Source: Parvularcula sp. BBD 1991-13 (GTDB lineage: Bacteria; Pseudomonadota; Alphaproteobacteria; Caulobacterales; Parvularculaceae). Taken from it: DNA of 64,000 nt. The position numbers and the translations under genes were made by a program. Positions 8,006-16,591 of this stretch are shown one piece after another. Location of the stretch: contig LYSZ01000003.1 in assembly GCA_001657385.1 (NCBI GenBank), forward strand, positions 359,306 to 423,305, read 5' to 3'. The notes under the pieces were generated by a model. That model was not told the DNA's origin. It saw only the letters and a program-made list of their open reading frames with translations, and ran no database searches. Positions within the stretch are counted from its first letter, which is position 1. Each line of letters opens with the position of its first letter.

Positions 8006-8038
8006 GCAGCCGACCCGCAGCTGACCCGCAGCCGCAAC
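8006..8038. repeat. 11-bp tandem repeat upstream of the AsmA gene
   Basis: GCAGCCGACCC and GCAGCTGACCC are followed by a third partial unit (GCAGCCGCAAC). The region is non-coding. Confidence 0.75.
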
Positions 8039-8151
8039 CGCGCAGGGCCGCCGGCGCGCGGCGCGGTTGTTCTCTCGCCAGCGATTTTGCGGTATCTACG
8101 CCGCCATATCCCATCGCAGCCAGAAGCGCCCGGCGCGCAAGAAGGTCGTCC

Positions 8152-10239
8152 ATGTCCCGCATTCCTTTCATCATCCTTGCGCTTATCGCGCTCCTCTTCG
8201 CCCTCGTCGTGCTCGCCCCCAATTTCGTGCCCGCCGCCGCCTACAAGGAGCGGCTGGAGACCGCCGCGTCCGAAGCCCTCGGCCGCCGGGTCACGGTGGG
8301 AGACAACCTCTCCTTCCGGCTCATCCCGCGCACGGCGTTTCGGGTCGACGCGCTGGAGATCGCCAACGCCGACGGCTTCGACGGGCCTTATCTCACCCGC
8401 GTGGAAAACGCCGATCTGGGCGTTAAGCTGTTCGCGCTCCTGTCGGGCATCGTCGAGGTCGACCGCTTCGTGCTGACCGAGCCCGACATTTACCTGGAGC
8501 GCGCCGCCGACGGACGGGTGAACTGGAACCTCGCCGGGACGGCGGCGGGCGGAACCGCGCCGGACGGCGAAAACGGATCGCAGCCTTCCGCCCCGGGCGC
8601 GCTGAAGGAGTTGCGGCTCGGCGACGTGCGCATCGTCGACGGCCGCGCGCGCTATGCCGACGCCGGCGCCGGCCAGCGCTTCGAGGCGACGGCGATCAAC
8701 CTCGCCGTTATTCTCAAAAGCCTGTCCGAACCCCTTGAAGTCAAAGGAGAGATGGTCTTCCAGGGCGCGCCCGCGACGGTCGATCTGGTGCTCACCACCC
8801 TTGACGATCTGACGGCCGGCCGCGCCGCCAATATGAAGATCGACGCCGCGCTCGGCGCGGCGAGCGCCGGGGCGGACCTGTCGCTGACCGCGCCGGCGAA
8901 CGGCTCGCCGACCTACGCCGGGCCGATCCGGCTGGAAGCGCCGGACCTGACGGCCCTCGCAGCGCTGATGGACGTCGAACTGGCCGACGCGCCCGGTTTC
9001 GACCGGCTCGACCTCGCCGGGGACGTCGACGGGAACGATGCGGGCATGCGTCTTTCCAACGCCGAGATCGGCTTCGACGAGATCGAAGCGCAAGGCGCGC
9101 TCAGCCTCGACTGGAGCGGCGAACGGCCGAGGGCCAGCGGCGTTCTGTCCACGGAAAATCTCGACCTGCGCCCCTACATGCCGCCGCCGGCGGAGACGGA
9201 CGCAGAGGGCTTTCCCGCCTGGTCCGAAGCGCCCATGGACTTTTCCAGCCTGCGCAATCTCGACGCCGATCTCGACGTGTCGACCGACGCGATCCTGCTG
9301 AACGACCTGCAGGTCGGCGAGAGCCGCCTGCTCCTGAAAATCGACCGCGGCCGCATGACCGCGGAGATTCCGGAACTGTCCATGTATGGCGGCCAGGGAT
9401 CGGGCCAGCTTGTCGTCAACGCCCGCGGCGCGACGCCGTCCTTCGCCGGAAACTTCGACATGGGCGCGGTGAACGCCCAGCCCTTCTCGCGCGATCTCCT
9501 GAAGCACGACAACCTCCTCGGCCTCGGCTCCTTCACCTTCAACTTCACCGCCAGCGGCGCCAGCCAGGCGGCGATCATGGCCTCGATGGACGGCGGCGGC
9601 GGCTTCGACCTCGCCGACGGGGCGCTGAAGGGGGTCAACATCGCCGGCATCGCCCGCGCCGCGGCGCAACTGCGCGCGGGCGGCCTCAACCCGGCGGCCC
9701 TCGCCGCCGCCGTCGCCGAGGCGCGCGGCCCGGCGCAGCAAACCGACTTCACCGAGTTCCTGTCGCGTTTCACCATGGACGACGGGGTCGTCAGCGCCCC
9801 AACGATTTCCCTGAACGGACCGTTCCTGGCGATGAACGGAACCGGCTCGGTCAACCTGCCGGCGCAGACCATCGACCTGCGGCTCACGCCGCGCGCAAGC
9901 ACCGCCGCCGACGGCCAGGGCGGACAGGCGCTCGCCGTGCCGATGCGCATCGGCGGCACGTTTTCCGCGCCGACCATCGCCGTCGACGCCGAACGGCTTC
10001 TGCGCGACAATGTCGAGGGAACCCTGCGCGACACGCTTCAAGGGCTGGTCCGCGGCGACAGGGCGAATGAGGACGGGGCGACCGAGGACGGGACCGCCGA
10101 AGGCGAGACCGCTGCGGACGGGGAGCAGCCGTCGCTCGAGGAAAGCCTCATCAACGAAGGGCTGAACGCGCTGTTTGGCCGGCGCGGCGGGTCGCCGGAG
10201 AACGAAAAGCCGCAAGAAGAACAGGACCGACAGCAATAA
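8152..10239 (+). CDS. AsmA-family protein
   Basis: A 695-residue protein with one N-terminal membrane anchor (SRIPFIILALIALLFALVVLAP). The AsmA N-terminal signature follows: a region after the TM that includes EALGRRVTVGDNLSFRLIPRTAFRVDALEIAN, then long beta-rich repeats. The C-terminal AsmA-like domain has FTASGASQAAIMASMDGGGGFDLADGALKGVNIAG and TIDLRLTPRAS. The family is thought to bridge inner and outer membrane and carry phospholipids. The tail is Glu/Asp-rich (EDGATEDGTAEGETAADGEQPS). The start is set by the ATG at 8152 with AGAAGG upstream; a longer open frame upstream is only antisense to the transposase. A hairpin terminator follows. Confidence 0.9.
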   Translation: MSRIPFIILALIALLFALVVLAPNFVPAAAYKERLETAASEALGRRVTVGDNLSFRLIPRTAFRVDALEIANADGFDGPYLTRVENADLGVKLFALLSGIVEVDRFVLTEPDIYLERAADGRVNWNLAGTAAGGTAPDGENGSQPSAPGALKELRLGDVRIVDGRARYADAGAGQRFEATAINLAVILKSLSEPLEVKGEMVFQGAPATVDLVLTTLDDLTAGRAANMKIDAALGAASAGADLSLTAPANGSPTYAGPIRLEAPDLTALAALMDVELADAPGFDRLDLAGDVDGNDAGMRLSNAEIGFDEIEAQGALSLDWSGERPRASGVLSTENLDLRPYMPPPAETDAEGFPAWSEAPMDFSSLRNLDADLDVSTDAILLNDLQVGESRLLLKIDRGRMTAEIPELSMYGGQGSGQLVVNARGATPSFAGNFDMGAVNAQPFSRDLLKHDNLLGLGSFTFNFTASGASQAAIMASMDGGGGFDLADGALKGVNIAGIARAAAQLRAGGLNPAALAAAVAEARGPAQQTDFTEFLSRFTMDDGVVSAPTISLNGPFLAMNGTGSVNLPAQTIDLRLTPRASTAADGQGGQALAVPMRIGGTFSAPTIAVDAERLLRDNVEGTLRDTLQGLVRGDRANEDGATEDGTAEGETAADGEQPSLEESLINEGLNALFGRRGGSPENEKPQEEQDRQQ

Positions 10240-10267
10240 GGGCCCGTTTGCGACGACGCTGAAAAGC

Positions 10268-10308
10268 GATCGCTCCCTGTCCGGAGGAGACGGGGAGCGA
10301 TCTTTCTC
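10268..10308 (+). terminator. Intrinsic terminator after the AsmA gene
   Basis: GATCGCTCCC (10268-10277) pairs perfectly with GGGAGCGATC (10293-10302) across a 15-nt loop, followed by TTTCTC. It lies 28 bp after the AsmA stop codon. Confidence 0.75.
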
Positions 10309-10369
10309 GGTTACGGTCTTCCGCCGCCCGGTCTCCCGCGAGCGCCACCCCGCAGAGGAAGAGTTTGTT

Positions 10370-10756
10370 CTAGTCGTGTACGGACGGATCGGGGCACGCC
10401 TTGCCGCGCCGCATCAGGAGGACGAACAGGATTATCGCGATCACCGGAGAGGCGACGATGAAGATCGTGAACGCCACCGCGCCCCCCGCCGCAACGATGC
10501 CCAGCGCCGCGCCGACGAGCCCCAGGACGACGCCGACCGCCGCGCTGACAAGACCGACGATCAGCGCCGCGAGCCCGGCGAACCCGGCGGCGATCGCCTC
10601 GACAACGGTAAGCTGGGGCTCCGCGTAAACATAGGCGCCGGCGGCCAGCATGCCGCCGACAAAGACGATCAACGCCAGGGTCACGAAAAACCAGGCCGCG
10701 CCGCCCGAACGGCGCGGCGCTGCGCCGGCGTCCGCCATGCTATCGGAAACATTCAT
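10370..10756 (-). CDS. Small membrane protein, unknown function
   Basis: A 128-residue protein with a short polar N-terminus (MNVSDSMADAGAAPRRSGG). TM1 is at about 20-43 (AAWFFVTLALIVFVGGMLAAGA), a very Ala/Gly/Val-rich double-hydrophobic stretch spans about 52-95, and the last TM is at about 93-114 ending LLMRRGKACPDPSVHD. I do not recognise a family. A perfect 16-bp palindrome lies just upstream of the start (10773-10788) and may be an operator. It converges with the AsmA gene. Confidence 0.7.
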   Translation of the reverse strand: MNVSDSMADAGAAPRRSGGAAWFFVTLALIVFVGGMLAAGAYVYAEPQLTVVEAIAAGFAGLAALIVGLVSAAVGVVLGLVGAALGIVAAGGAVAFTIFIVASPVIAIILFVLLMRRGKACPDPSVHD

Positions 10757-10772
10757 ATCACACCCCTTTCAT

Positions 10773-10788
10773 GCAGCTTTAAAGCTGC
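10773..10788. promoter_or_regulatory. Perfect 16-bp palindrome GCAGCTTTAAAGCTGC
   Basis: GCAGCTTT and AAAGCTGC are perfect reverse complements with no spacer, 17-32 bp upstream of the start of the small membrane protein gene. The absence of a loop makes it more like a dimeric-regulator site than an RNA hairpin. No cognate regulator is nearby. Confidence 0.45.
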
Positions 10789-10991
10789 GAGCCCTTTCTT
10801 TTCAGCATATCCCTTTAAACTACCCGGTACTGAAAGCATTTTTGTCGCGATCCCGGCGCCTGCGCAAGCCGCTTCGCCGCATCTTCCGAGCGCTTTGTCG
10901 CGTCCCCGCCGGGGTCGTGACAGGCGCATTTGCGCAAGGGCGCGCGCTCTGCTAGGCGAGCGCCTTCTCATGTCTTGAAGGACCTCACCCC

Positions 10992-11723
10992 ATGGCGGGC
11001 GCACCGCAATCGCGCAACTCAGCTTTCCCGGTCTCGCCGCCGAAAGGCGCATCGCCAAGAGGCCCTTCGCCGGGCGGGACAACGCCAGACGCCCAAAAAC
11101 CGGAGGCCCAAAAGCCAGCCACCCAAAAGTCAGCCGCTCCCCGCGCCTGGCAGCGGATGCTCTCCGGCCGGCGTCTCGACATTCTCGATCCCTCGCCGGT
11201 GGATATCGAAATCGACGACATCGCCCACGGGCTCGCCAGGGTCGCCCGCTGGAACGGGCAGACCGTCGGCCCGCTGCCGTTCAACGTGGCCCAGCATTCC
11301 CTCATCGTCGAAGCCTTTTGCGGCGAGATGAAGCCCGGCTGGCCGGCGCGCTGGCGGCTTGCGGCGCTGCTTCACGACGCGCCGGAATTCGTTATCGGCG
11401 ACATGATTTCGCCCTTCAAGGCCCAGCTCGGAGGGGTCTACAAACAGATCGAGCATCGCCTGCAACAGGCCGTTCACCTGCGCTTCGGCCTGCCGGCGGA
11501 CCTGCCCTCGGCGGTGGAGAAAACCATCAAGCGGGGCGACCGCGCCTGCGCTTTCTTCGAGGCGACCCAGATTGCGGGCTTCACCCACGCCGAGGCGCGC
11601 AAATTCTTCGGAACGCCCCGGGGCGTGTCCCAGATCGAGTTGAAAACCATGACCGCCACCGCCGCCCAGGCGGCCTATATCAAGCGGTTCAAGGAGCTGA
11701 TGGCGGCCTGCGACGCGACGTAA
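10992..11723 (+). CDS. HD-domain hydrolase (YfbR/5'-nucleotidase-like)
   Basis: A 243-residue protein. The N-terminal 50 residues are Pro/Ala/Lys-rich and contain a pentapeptide repeat (DAQKP, EAQKP, ATQKS) encoded by a 15-bp tandem repeat. The enzyme domain starts at RAWQRMLSGRRLDILDPSP and carries the metal-binding set QHSLIVE, HDAPEFVIGD (the HD pair) and a later RGDRACAFFEATQ segment. Relatives act on deoxynucleoside monophosphates or similar phosphoesters, but the substrate is not established here. The start has GAAGGA about 10 bases upstream. Confidence 0.85.
   Translation: MAGAPQSRNSAFPVSPPKGASPRGPSPGGTTPDAQKPEAQKPATQKSAAPRAWQRMLSGRRLDILDPSPVDIEIDDIAHGLARVARWNGQTVGPLPFNVAQHSLIVEAFCGEMKPGWPARWRLAALLHDAPEFVIGDMISPFKAQLGGVYKQIEHRLQQAVHLRFGLPADLPSAVEKTIKRGDRACAFFEATQIAGFTHAEARKFFGTPRGVSQIELKTMTATAAQAAYIKRFKELMAACDAT
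11088..11132. repeat. 3 x 15 bp tandem repeat in the HD hydrolase gene
   Basis: Units GACGCCCAAAAACCG, GAGGCCCAAAAGCCA and GCCACCCAAAAGTCA encode the pentapeptides DAQKP, EAQKP and ATQKS. Confidence 0.9.
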
Positions 11724-11916
11724 CATCGACGCCGGCCGGATCCGCGCGCATGACCCGTCCCGCGCGGTAACAACGTTGCGACCTCAAGGCCGCGTGATGG
11801 GTCGACGGCTTACAAAAAACGCAATTGCTGCGCATTTAATTGTCAGGAAACGGGCCAGGGCGTAAAATGCGCGATCCGGCCCCCGTGATGCAGACGAGTT
11901 GAAACCGCGCTTAACG

Positions 11917-12420
11917 ATGATTGTCGTCAGTTCACTTAACCACGCTAGGGAAGCGTACAGCCGCTTCCGTCCGGCTTACGTCGTCTCGATCCTCGACCAC
12001 GAGGAAGCCGAGGCGCCGGATTTCGACGGGCTCGCGGCGGAAAACCACCTCGAGCTGATAAGCAATTGCAGCCGGCGCGACTGCGGCGACGCAGACACGC
12101 CGCGTTGCGACAGACTGATCGCCCTGGCGCGCCGGTGGAACCGCGCCGCGCCGATCCTCATTCATTGCAACCAGGGCGTCGCGCGCTCGATGGCGGCGGC
12201 CTACATCATCATGTGCGCCGTCGACGAACACCGCAGCGAGCGGGAAATCGCCGAAAGCCTGCGCAAGGCCGCGCCGCACGCCGATCCGAACCTCCTGCTG
12301 ATTTCCGAAGCGGACGGGCTGCTCAACCGCGACGACCGCATGGTGGAGGCGATCCTCGACCTGACCCCGTGTTGCGGCGCCGTCGCCGAACCGATCGTCA
12401 CCTTGCCAGTGGCGGCCTGA
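11917..12420 (+). CDS. Protein-tyrosine-phosphatase-like protein (HCX5R)
   Basis: A 167-residue protein with the cysteine-phosphatase loop HCNQGVARS (His83, Cys84, Arg90), which fits the HC-x5-R signature of tyrosine/dual-specificity phosphatases. An upstream DxxD-like segment (NCSRRDCGDADTPRCDRL) could supply the general acid. It resembles small alphaproteobacterial phosphatases annotated only as tyrosine-phosphatase-like. The ATG at 11917 (MIVVSSLNHAREAY) is preferred over an in-frame TTG 18 bases upstream. It ends 18 bp before the NadQ gene and is probably co-transcribed with it. Confidence 0.8.
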   Translation: MIVVSSLNHAREAYSRFRPAYVVSILDHEEAEAPDFDGLAAENHLELISNCSRRDCGDADTPRCDRLIALARRWNRAAPILIHCNQGVARSMAAAYIIMCAVDEHRSEREIAESLRKAAPHADPNLLLISEADGLLNRDDRMVEAILDLTPCCGAVAEPIVTLPVAA

Positions 12421-12438
12421 ACGCACTAGACCCGGGCC

Positions 12439-13500
12439 ATGTCGAATACAGCGCCCGCCACGATCGCCACCGAAGTCGCCGTCGCGCTGAACGCGGTCCT
12501 GGCCGTCGTCGACGATGCGCGCCCGCAGATCCTGTGCGTGCGCCGCGCGGACGGCGGCGTCGCCCTGCCCTACGGCCCGTTCGATCCGGAACGCCACCGC
12601 ACCTTCGAAATCGGCCTGCGCGAATGGGTGGAGCGGCAGACCAGCGTCTCCCTCGGTTACGTTGAACAGCTCTACACGTTCGGCGACAAGGGCCGCGAAG
12701 CCCCGGCGGCGGCGCTGGCGGGCGAGGACGGGCGCGACGACGGCCGCGAGGCCCGGCGCATCATCTCCGTGGGATATCTCGCCCTCGCCCCGCGGGCCGC
12801 CGCGGTGCTCGCGGAAGGAGCCGCGTGGCGCGACTGGTACGGATTTTTCCCGTGGGAGGACTGGCGCGGCGGCGAGCCGCCGGCGCTCCGTAAACGGATT
12901 ATCCCGGCGCTCGAAGCATGGGCGTCGCGCGCGCGCGACAGGACCGAGAGCGAAGCGCGCCTTGCACGGATCAATATCGCGTTCGGCCTCAGGGGTCTTT
13001 GCTGGGAAGAAGAGCGCGCCCTCGACCGATACGAGGTGATGTATGAGGCCGGCCTCGTCGCCGAAGCCTGGCGCGACCGGGCCGCCGCCGGGATGCGCCC
13101 GCCGGCGGGCGACGCGCCCCGGGGCGGGGAGACCGGCGCGCCGATGATCTCCGACCACCGCCGGATTCTCGCCACCGCCATCGGGCGGCTGCGCGGCAAG
13201 CTGAAATACCGCCCGATCGTTTTCGAGACAACGCCGCCGACCTTTACCCTGCTCCAGCTTCAGCGCCGCGTTGAAGCGATCGTCGGCTTCGAGTTCCACA
13301 AACAGAATTTCCGCCGCAGCGTCGAGAAATCGGGATTTGTCGAACCGACGCCGGAAACGAGCCAGGAAGCCGGCGGACGCCCGGCGGCGCTGTTCCGGGT
13401 CAACCGCGAGGGCCTGCGCGAGCGCGCGGCGAGCGGGCTCGCCATCCCGCGCCTGCGCCGCGCGCCCGCTGAAACCCGAGGCCTGAAACCCGAGGCCTGA
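12439..13500 (+). CDS. nadQ: NadQ-type regulator of NAD biosynthesis (COG4111; Nudix-like domain plus winged helix)
   Basis: A 353-residue protein. The N-terminal half is a degenerate Nudix fold (ALNAVLAVVDDARPQILCVRR, ALPYGPFDPERHRTFEIGLREWVERQT) without a full GX5EX7REUXEEXGU box, so it likely senses rather than hydrolyses. The C-terminal part (LQLQRRVEAIVGFEFHKQNFRRSVEKSGFVEPT) matches the winged-helix of NrtR/NadQ proteins. This family represses nadABC in alphaproteobacteria, and nadA begins 276 bp downstream. The C-terminus (ETRGLKPEA) and stop codon are made from a 14-bp tandem repeat. Functional assignment rests on family and context. Confidence 0.85.
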   Translation: MSNTAPATIATEVAVALNAVLAVVDDARPQILCVRRADGGVALPYGPFDPERHRTFEIGLREWVERQTSVSLGYVEQLYTFGDKGREAPAAALAGEDGRDDGREARRIISVGYLALAPRAAAVLAEGAAWRDWYGFFPWEDWRGGEPPALRKRIIPALEAWASRARDRTESEARLARINIAFGLRGLCWEEERALDRYEVMYEAGLVAEAWRDRAAAGMRPPAGDAPRGGETGAPMISDHRRILATAIGRLRGKLKYRPIVFETTPPTFTLLQLQRRVEAIVGFEFHKQNFRRSVEKSGFVEPTPETSQEAGGRPAALFRVNREGLRERAASGLAIPRLRRAPAETRGLKPEA

Positions 13501-13526
13501 AACCCGAGGCCTGAAACTCGAGGCCT
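13471..13526. repeat. 4 x 14 bp tandem repeat across the nadQ stop codon
   Basis: Three exact units of GAAACCCGAGGCCT and a fourth with one change (GAAACTCGAGGCCT). The nadQ stop TGA (13498-13500) is formed at the junction of units 2 and 3. Because 14 is not a multiple of three, each unit is read in a different frame. Confidence 0.95.
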
Positions 13527-13664
13527 GGCGGCCGCAAGTCCCTGTTTTGCATGAAAAACTCCAGCCGGATATGCGGGCGGGCCCTGTTAGAAAACCTCGC
13601 ATCATGATTCAATGAAACTTTCTTGACGGCATGCGGTTAATGGCTATGGTCACAGTCCCAGCCC

Positions 13665-13692
13665 TTGAGGGCTGATTTTTTAACACTATATA
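13665..13692 (+). promoter_or_regulatory. nadABC promoter
   Basis: -35 TTGAGG (13665-13670), 16-bp spacer, -10 TATATA (13687-13692). The -10 overlaps the left arm of the palindrome at 13688-13712. The nadA start codon is 84 bp downstream of the -10. Confidence 0.6.
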
Positions 13693-13712
13693 TGCTCTTG
13701 TTGAGTATATAT
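13688..13712. promoter_or_regulatory. Putative NadQ operator
   Basis: Inverted repeat ATATATGCTC-N5-GAGTATATAT; the arms match at 9 of 10 positions. It overlaps the -10 of the nadABC promoter, the place expected for a repressor. It is inferred to be the NadQ site from location and from the nadQ gene immediately upstream. Confidence 0.65.
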
Positions 13713-13776
13713 TTCGCCGCCGCCCGGCGCGTATCAGCGGGCTGGAGAACCAGAAAAAGAGCCAGAGGAGGCGCGG

Positions 13777-14877
13777 ATGCCTGCATTTGGAAATGAGTTC
13801 GAGACCCCGGCCCTGCCCTACACCGATGCGGTGAAGGCCAAGACCGATCATCTTTACGCGCGCGTGGCGAAATTCATCCCCGAATTCGAATGGCGTCTGC
13901 ACGCCCCCTATATCGCCGCGATCAACGATCTGAAAAAAGAAAAGAACGCGGTCATTCTCGCACATAACTACATGACGCCGGAGATCTTCAACTGCGTCGG
14001 CGACTTCGCCGGCGACTCGCTCCAGCTCGCGAAGGAAGCGGCGAAAACCGACGCCGACATCATCGTCCAGGCGGGCGTGCACTTCATGGCCGAGACGTCG
14101 AAAATTCTGTGTCCGGATAAAACCGTGCTGATCCCGGACCCGAAAGCGGGATGTTCGCTCGCCTCATCCATCACCGGCGCCGATGTGCGCCTCCTGAAGC
14201 AGAAATATCCGGGCGCGCCGGTGGTGACCTATGTCAACACCACCGCCGACGTGAAGGCGGAAACCGATATCTGCTGCACGTCGTCCAACGCCGTGGAAGT
14301 GGTCGAGCACGCCGCGAAGGAATTCAATTCCGATACGGTCATTCTGATCCCGGACCAGTATCTCGCCAAGAACGTCGCCGCCATGACCGATGTGAAGATC
14401 GTCACCTGGGCCGGCTCCTGCGAGGTGCATGAGCGCTTCACCGCGGACGACATCCGCGAGCTGCGCGCCGGCAATCCCGGCGTGATCGTGCTCGCGCACC
14501 CGGAATGCCCGCCGGACGTTCTCGCCGAGGCCGACTTCGCCGGGTCGACCAGCGGCATGAGCAATTTCGTTAGGGAAAAGCAGCCCGACAACGTGGTGCT
14601 GATTACGGAATGTTCGATGTCGGACAATGTGGCGGTGGAAAATCCGGACGTGAACTTCGTGCGTCCCTGTAATCTCTGCCCGCACATGAAACGCATCAGC
14701 CTGCCGAAAATTCTCGCCTCGCTGCAAACCCTGGAGCACAAGGTCGAAATCGATCCGGACGTGATCGAACGCGCGCGCAAGCCGATCGACCGGATGCTCG
14801 CCCTGCCGCTCACGCGCCAGTCCATGTACGACCACCGCCGCGCGCCGGAAGTGGCCGCGGTCGAAACGCGTGGCTAG
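13777..14877 (+). CDS. nadA: Quinolinate synthase
   Basis: [4Fe-4S] enzyme condensing iminoaspartate with dihydroxyacetone phosphate to quinolinate, the second step of de novo NAD synthesis. The protein has 366 residues. It shows the three-fold NadA repeat with [13 protein letters not shown], the [12 protein letters not shown] segment, [13 protein letters not shown] and the cluster-ligand segments [19 protein letters not shown] and [23 protein letters not shown] lies just upstream of the ATG. First gene of nadA-nadB-nadC. Confidence 0.97.
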   Translation: MPAFGNEFETPALPYTDAVKAKTDHLYARVAKFIPEFEWRLHAPYIAAINDLKKEKNAVILAHNYMTPEIFNCVGDFAGDSLQLAKEAAKTDADIIVQAGVHFMAETSKILCPDKTVLIPDPKAGCSLASSITGADVRLLKQKYPGAPVVTYVNTTADVKAETDICCTSSNAVEVVEHAAKEFNSDTVILIPDQYLAKNVAAMTDVKIVTWAGSCEVHERFTADDIRELRAGNPGVIVLAHPECPPDVLAEADFAGSTSGMSNFVREKQPDNVVLITECSMSDNVAVENPDVNFVRPCNLCPHMKRISLPKILASLQTLEHKVEIDPDVIERARKPIDRMLALPLTRQSMYDHRRAPEVAAVETRG

Positions 14878-15016
14878 GCGACAGCTGGATGGGGCGCATA
14901 CACGTTAGCGTTGTCGCCGCCGCGGGGCCGGGATTGCACGCCCAGTTCCGCAAGGCCGCCCGATTTGCGTCAGGACGAAAAGCGGTCTCGCCAATATGGT
15001 CCGGAAACGTCTGGCC

Positions 15017-16591
15017 ATGACGAACGCGGCGGCCGACATCCTCATCATCGGCGCGGGCGTCGCCGGGCTTTACACGGCCCTGAAGCTGGCGCCGCGCCCC
15101 GTCACCGTGATCACCGCCCGCCCGCTTGGCAAGGGCGGGGCGACGCCCTGGGCGCAGGGGGGCATGGCGGCGGCCATCGGCGAGGACGACAGCCCCAATC
15201 TTCATTTTGCGGACACGATGGAGGCCGGCGCGGGCCTTGTCGATCCGGAGGCGGCCAGCATTCTTGTCGACGGCGGCGCGGCCGCGGTGGAGGATCTTTC
15301 GCGCCTCGGCGTCCGTTTCGACCGCAGCGCGGACGGGCGTTACGTGCTCGGGCGCGAGGCCGCCCACTGCCGCGACCGGATCGTTCACGCAACCGGAGAC
15401 CGGGCGGGCGCGGCCATCATGGAAGCGCTGATCGGCGCCGCGCAGGCCGCCGGACATATCACCATTCTGGAACGGATCGTCGTTGAGGATTTGCTTACGG
15501 ACGATCATGGCGCCGTCGGCGGCGCGCTTGTCTATGACGTTGCGGCGGGCGAGCGCGCCGCGTTCGACGCGGGCGCGACCGTGCTCGCCACGGGCGGGCT
15601 CGGCGGGCTCTACGCCGTCACCACCAACCCGGTGCAGGCGCAGGGGCACGGCCTCGCCTTCGCCGCCCGGGCCGGCGCGGTCATTCGCGATCCGGAATTC
15701 GTCCAGTTCCATCCCACCGCCCTCGACATCGGCGAGGACCCGGCCCCGCTCGCCACCGAAGCCCTGCGCGGCAAGGGCGCGCGCCTCGTCAACGGGGACG
15801 GGCGCGCTTTCATGGGCGACTACCACAAGGCCGCCGATCTCGCCCCGCGCGATGTGGTGGCCCGCGCGGTCGAAGCGGAGCGAAAGGCCGGACGCGGCGC
15901 CTTTCTCGACGCGCGCGCCGCAATCGGCGCGGCGTTCGCGCAGGACTTCCCGACCGTTTACGCGGCGTGCCGCAAGGCGGGCGTCGATCCGGCGACGGAT
16001 CTGATGCCGGTCGCCCCCGCCGCCCACTATCACATGGGCGGCGTAATGACGGATCTTGACGGCGCGTCGAGCCTCGACGGGTTGTGGGCCGTCGGCGAAG
16101 TCGCCTCGTCGGGCGTGCACGGCGCGAACCGCCTGGCGTCGAACTCGCTTCTCGAAGCCGTCGTGTTCGGCGGGCGCATCGCCGAGCGGCTGCGCGACGA
16201 TGCGCTGGCGCCGCCCCGCGCCCCCGGCGCGCCGGCGGACCGCATGGATCTCCCCGCGAGGCCCGCGGACCCGGACGCGCTGGCGAAAATCCGCCGCGCC
16301 ATGGCGTCCGGCTGCGCCCTCATCCGCTCGCGCGACAGCCTCAACGCCGCGCTCGACGTCATCCACGCGCTGAACATCTATCCCGACATGACGAGCGGGC
16401 TGAAAAGCGCGCTGGTCGCCGCCGAACTGATCGTGCAGGGGGCGATCATGCGCGAGGAATCCCGCGGCGGGCATTACCGCAGCGATTTTCCCGATACGGA
16501 CAAAGAAGCGTTCTACACGGAGATCTGCGCCACCGGCGGCGAAGACGAAAGCGGCGAAGACTGGGACAGCGAAGACGGGGGCGGCTCGTGA
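15017..16591 (+). CDS. nadB: L-aspartate oxidase
   Basis: FAD enzyme that oxidises L-aspartate to iminoaspartate for NadA. The protein has 524 residues from the ATG at 15017 ([19 protein letters not shown]); an in-frame ATG at 14996 would add 7 residues and neither start has a strong ribosome site. The FAD-binding GAGVAG is at the N-terminus. The active-site region [22 protein letters not shown] and the C-terminal [22 protein letters not shown] are typical of NadB. The end is acidic ([17 protein letters not shown]) and overlaps the nadC start. Confidence 0.96.
   Translation: MTNAAADILIIGAGVAGLYTALKLAPRPVTVITARPLGKGGATPWAQGGMAAAIGEDDSPNLHFADTMEAGAGLVDPEAASILVDGGAAAVEDLSRLGVRFDRSADGRYVLGREAAHCRDRIVHATGDRAGAAIMEALIGAAQAAGHITILERIVVEDLLTDDHGAVGGALVYDVAAGERAAFDAGATVLATGGLGGLYAVTTNPVQAQGHGLAFAARAGAVIRDPEFVQFHPTALDIGEDPAPLATEALRGKGARLVNGDGRAFMGDYHKAADLAPRDVVARAVEAERKAGRGAFLDARAAIGAAFAQDFPTVYAACRKAGVDPATDLMPVAPAAHYHMGGVMTDLDGASSLDGLWAVGEVASSGVHGANRLASNSLLEAVVFGGRIAERLRDDALAPPRAPGAPADRMDLPARPADPDALAKIRRAMASGCALIRSRDSLNAALDVIHALNIYPDMTSGLKSALVAAELIVQGAIMREESRGGHYRSDFPDTDKEAFYTEICATGGEDESGEDWDSEDGGGS

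Noticed and set aside
7051..8151. Long N-terminal part of a 1062-codon frame ahead of the AsmA gene
   Set aside because: It is antisense to the transposase and crosses the inverted repeat; the AsmA protein starts at 8152 with its own ribosome site and membrane anchor.
13471..13526. CRISPR array
   Set aside because: Units are directly adjacent with no spacers and no cas genes occur in the window; this is a minisatellite.
11932..13605. 557-codon minus-strand frame
   Set aside because: Shadow of the phosphatase and nadQ genes; low-complexity, no family features.
14810..16474. 554-codon minus-strand frame
   Set aside because: Shadow of nadB, which has full family motifs on the other strand.
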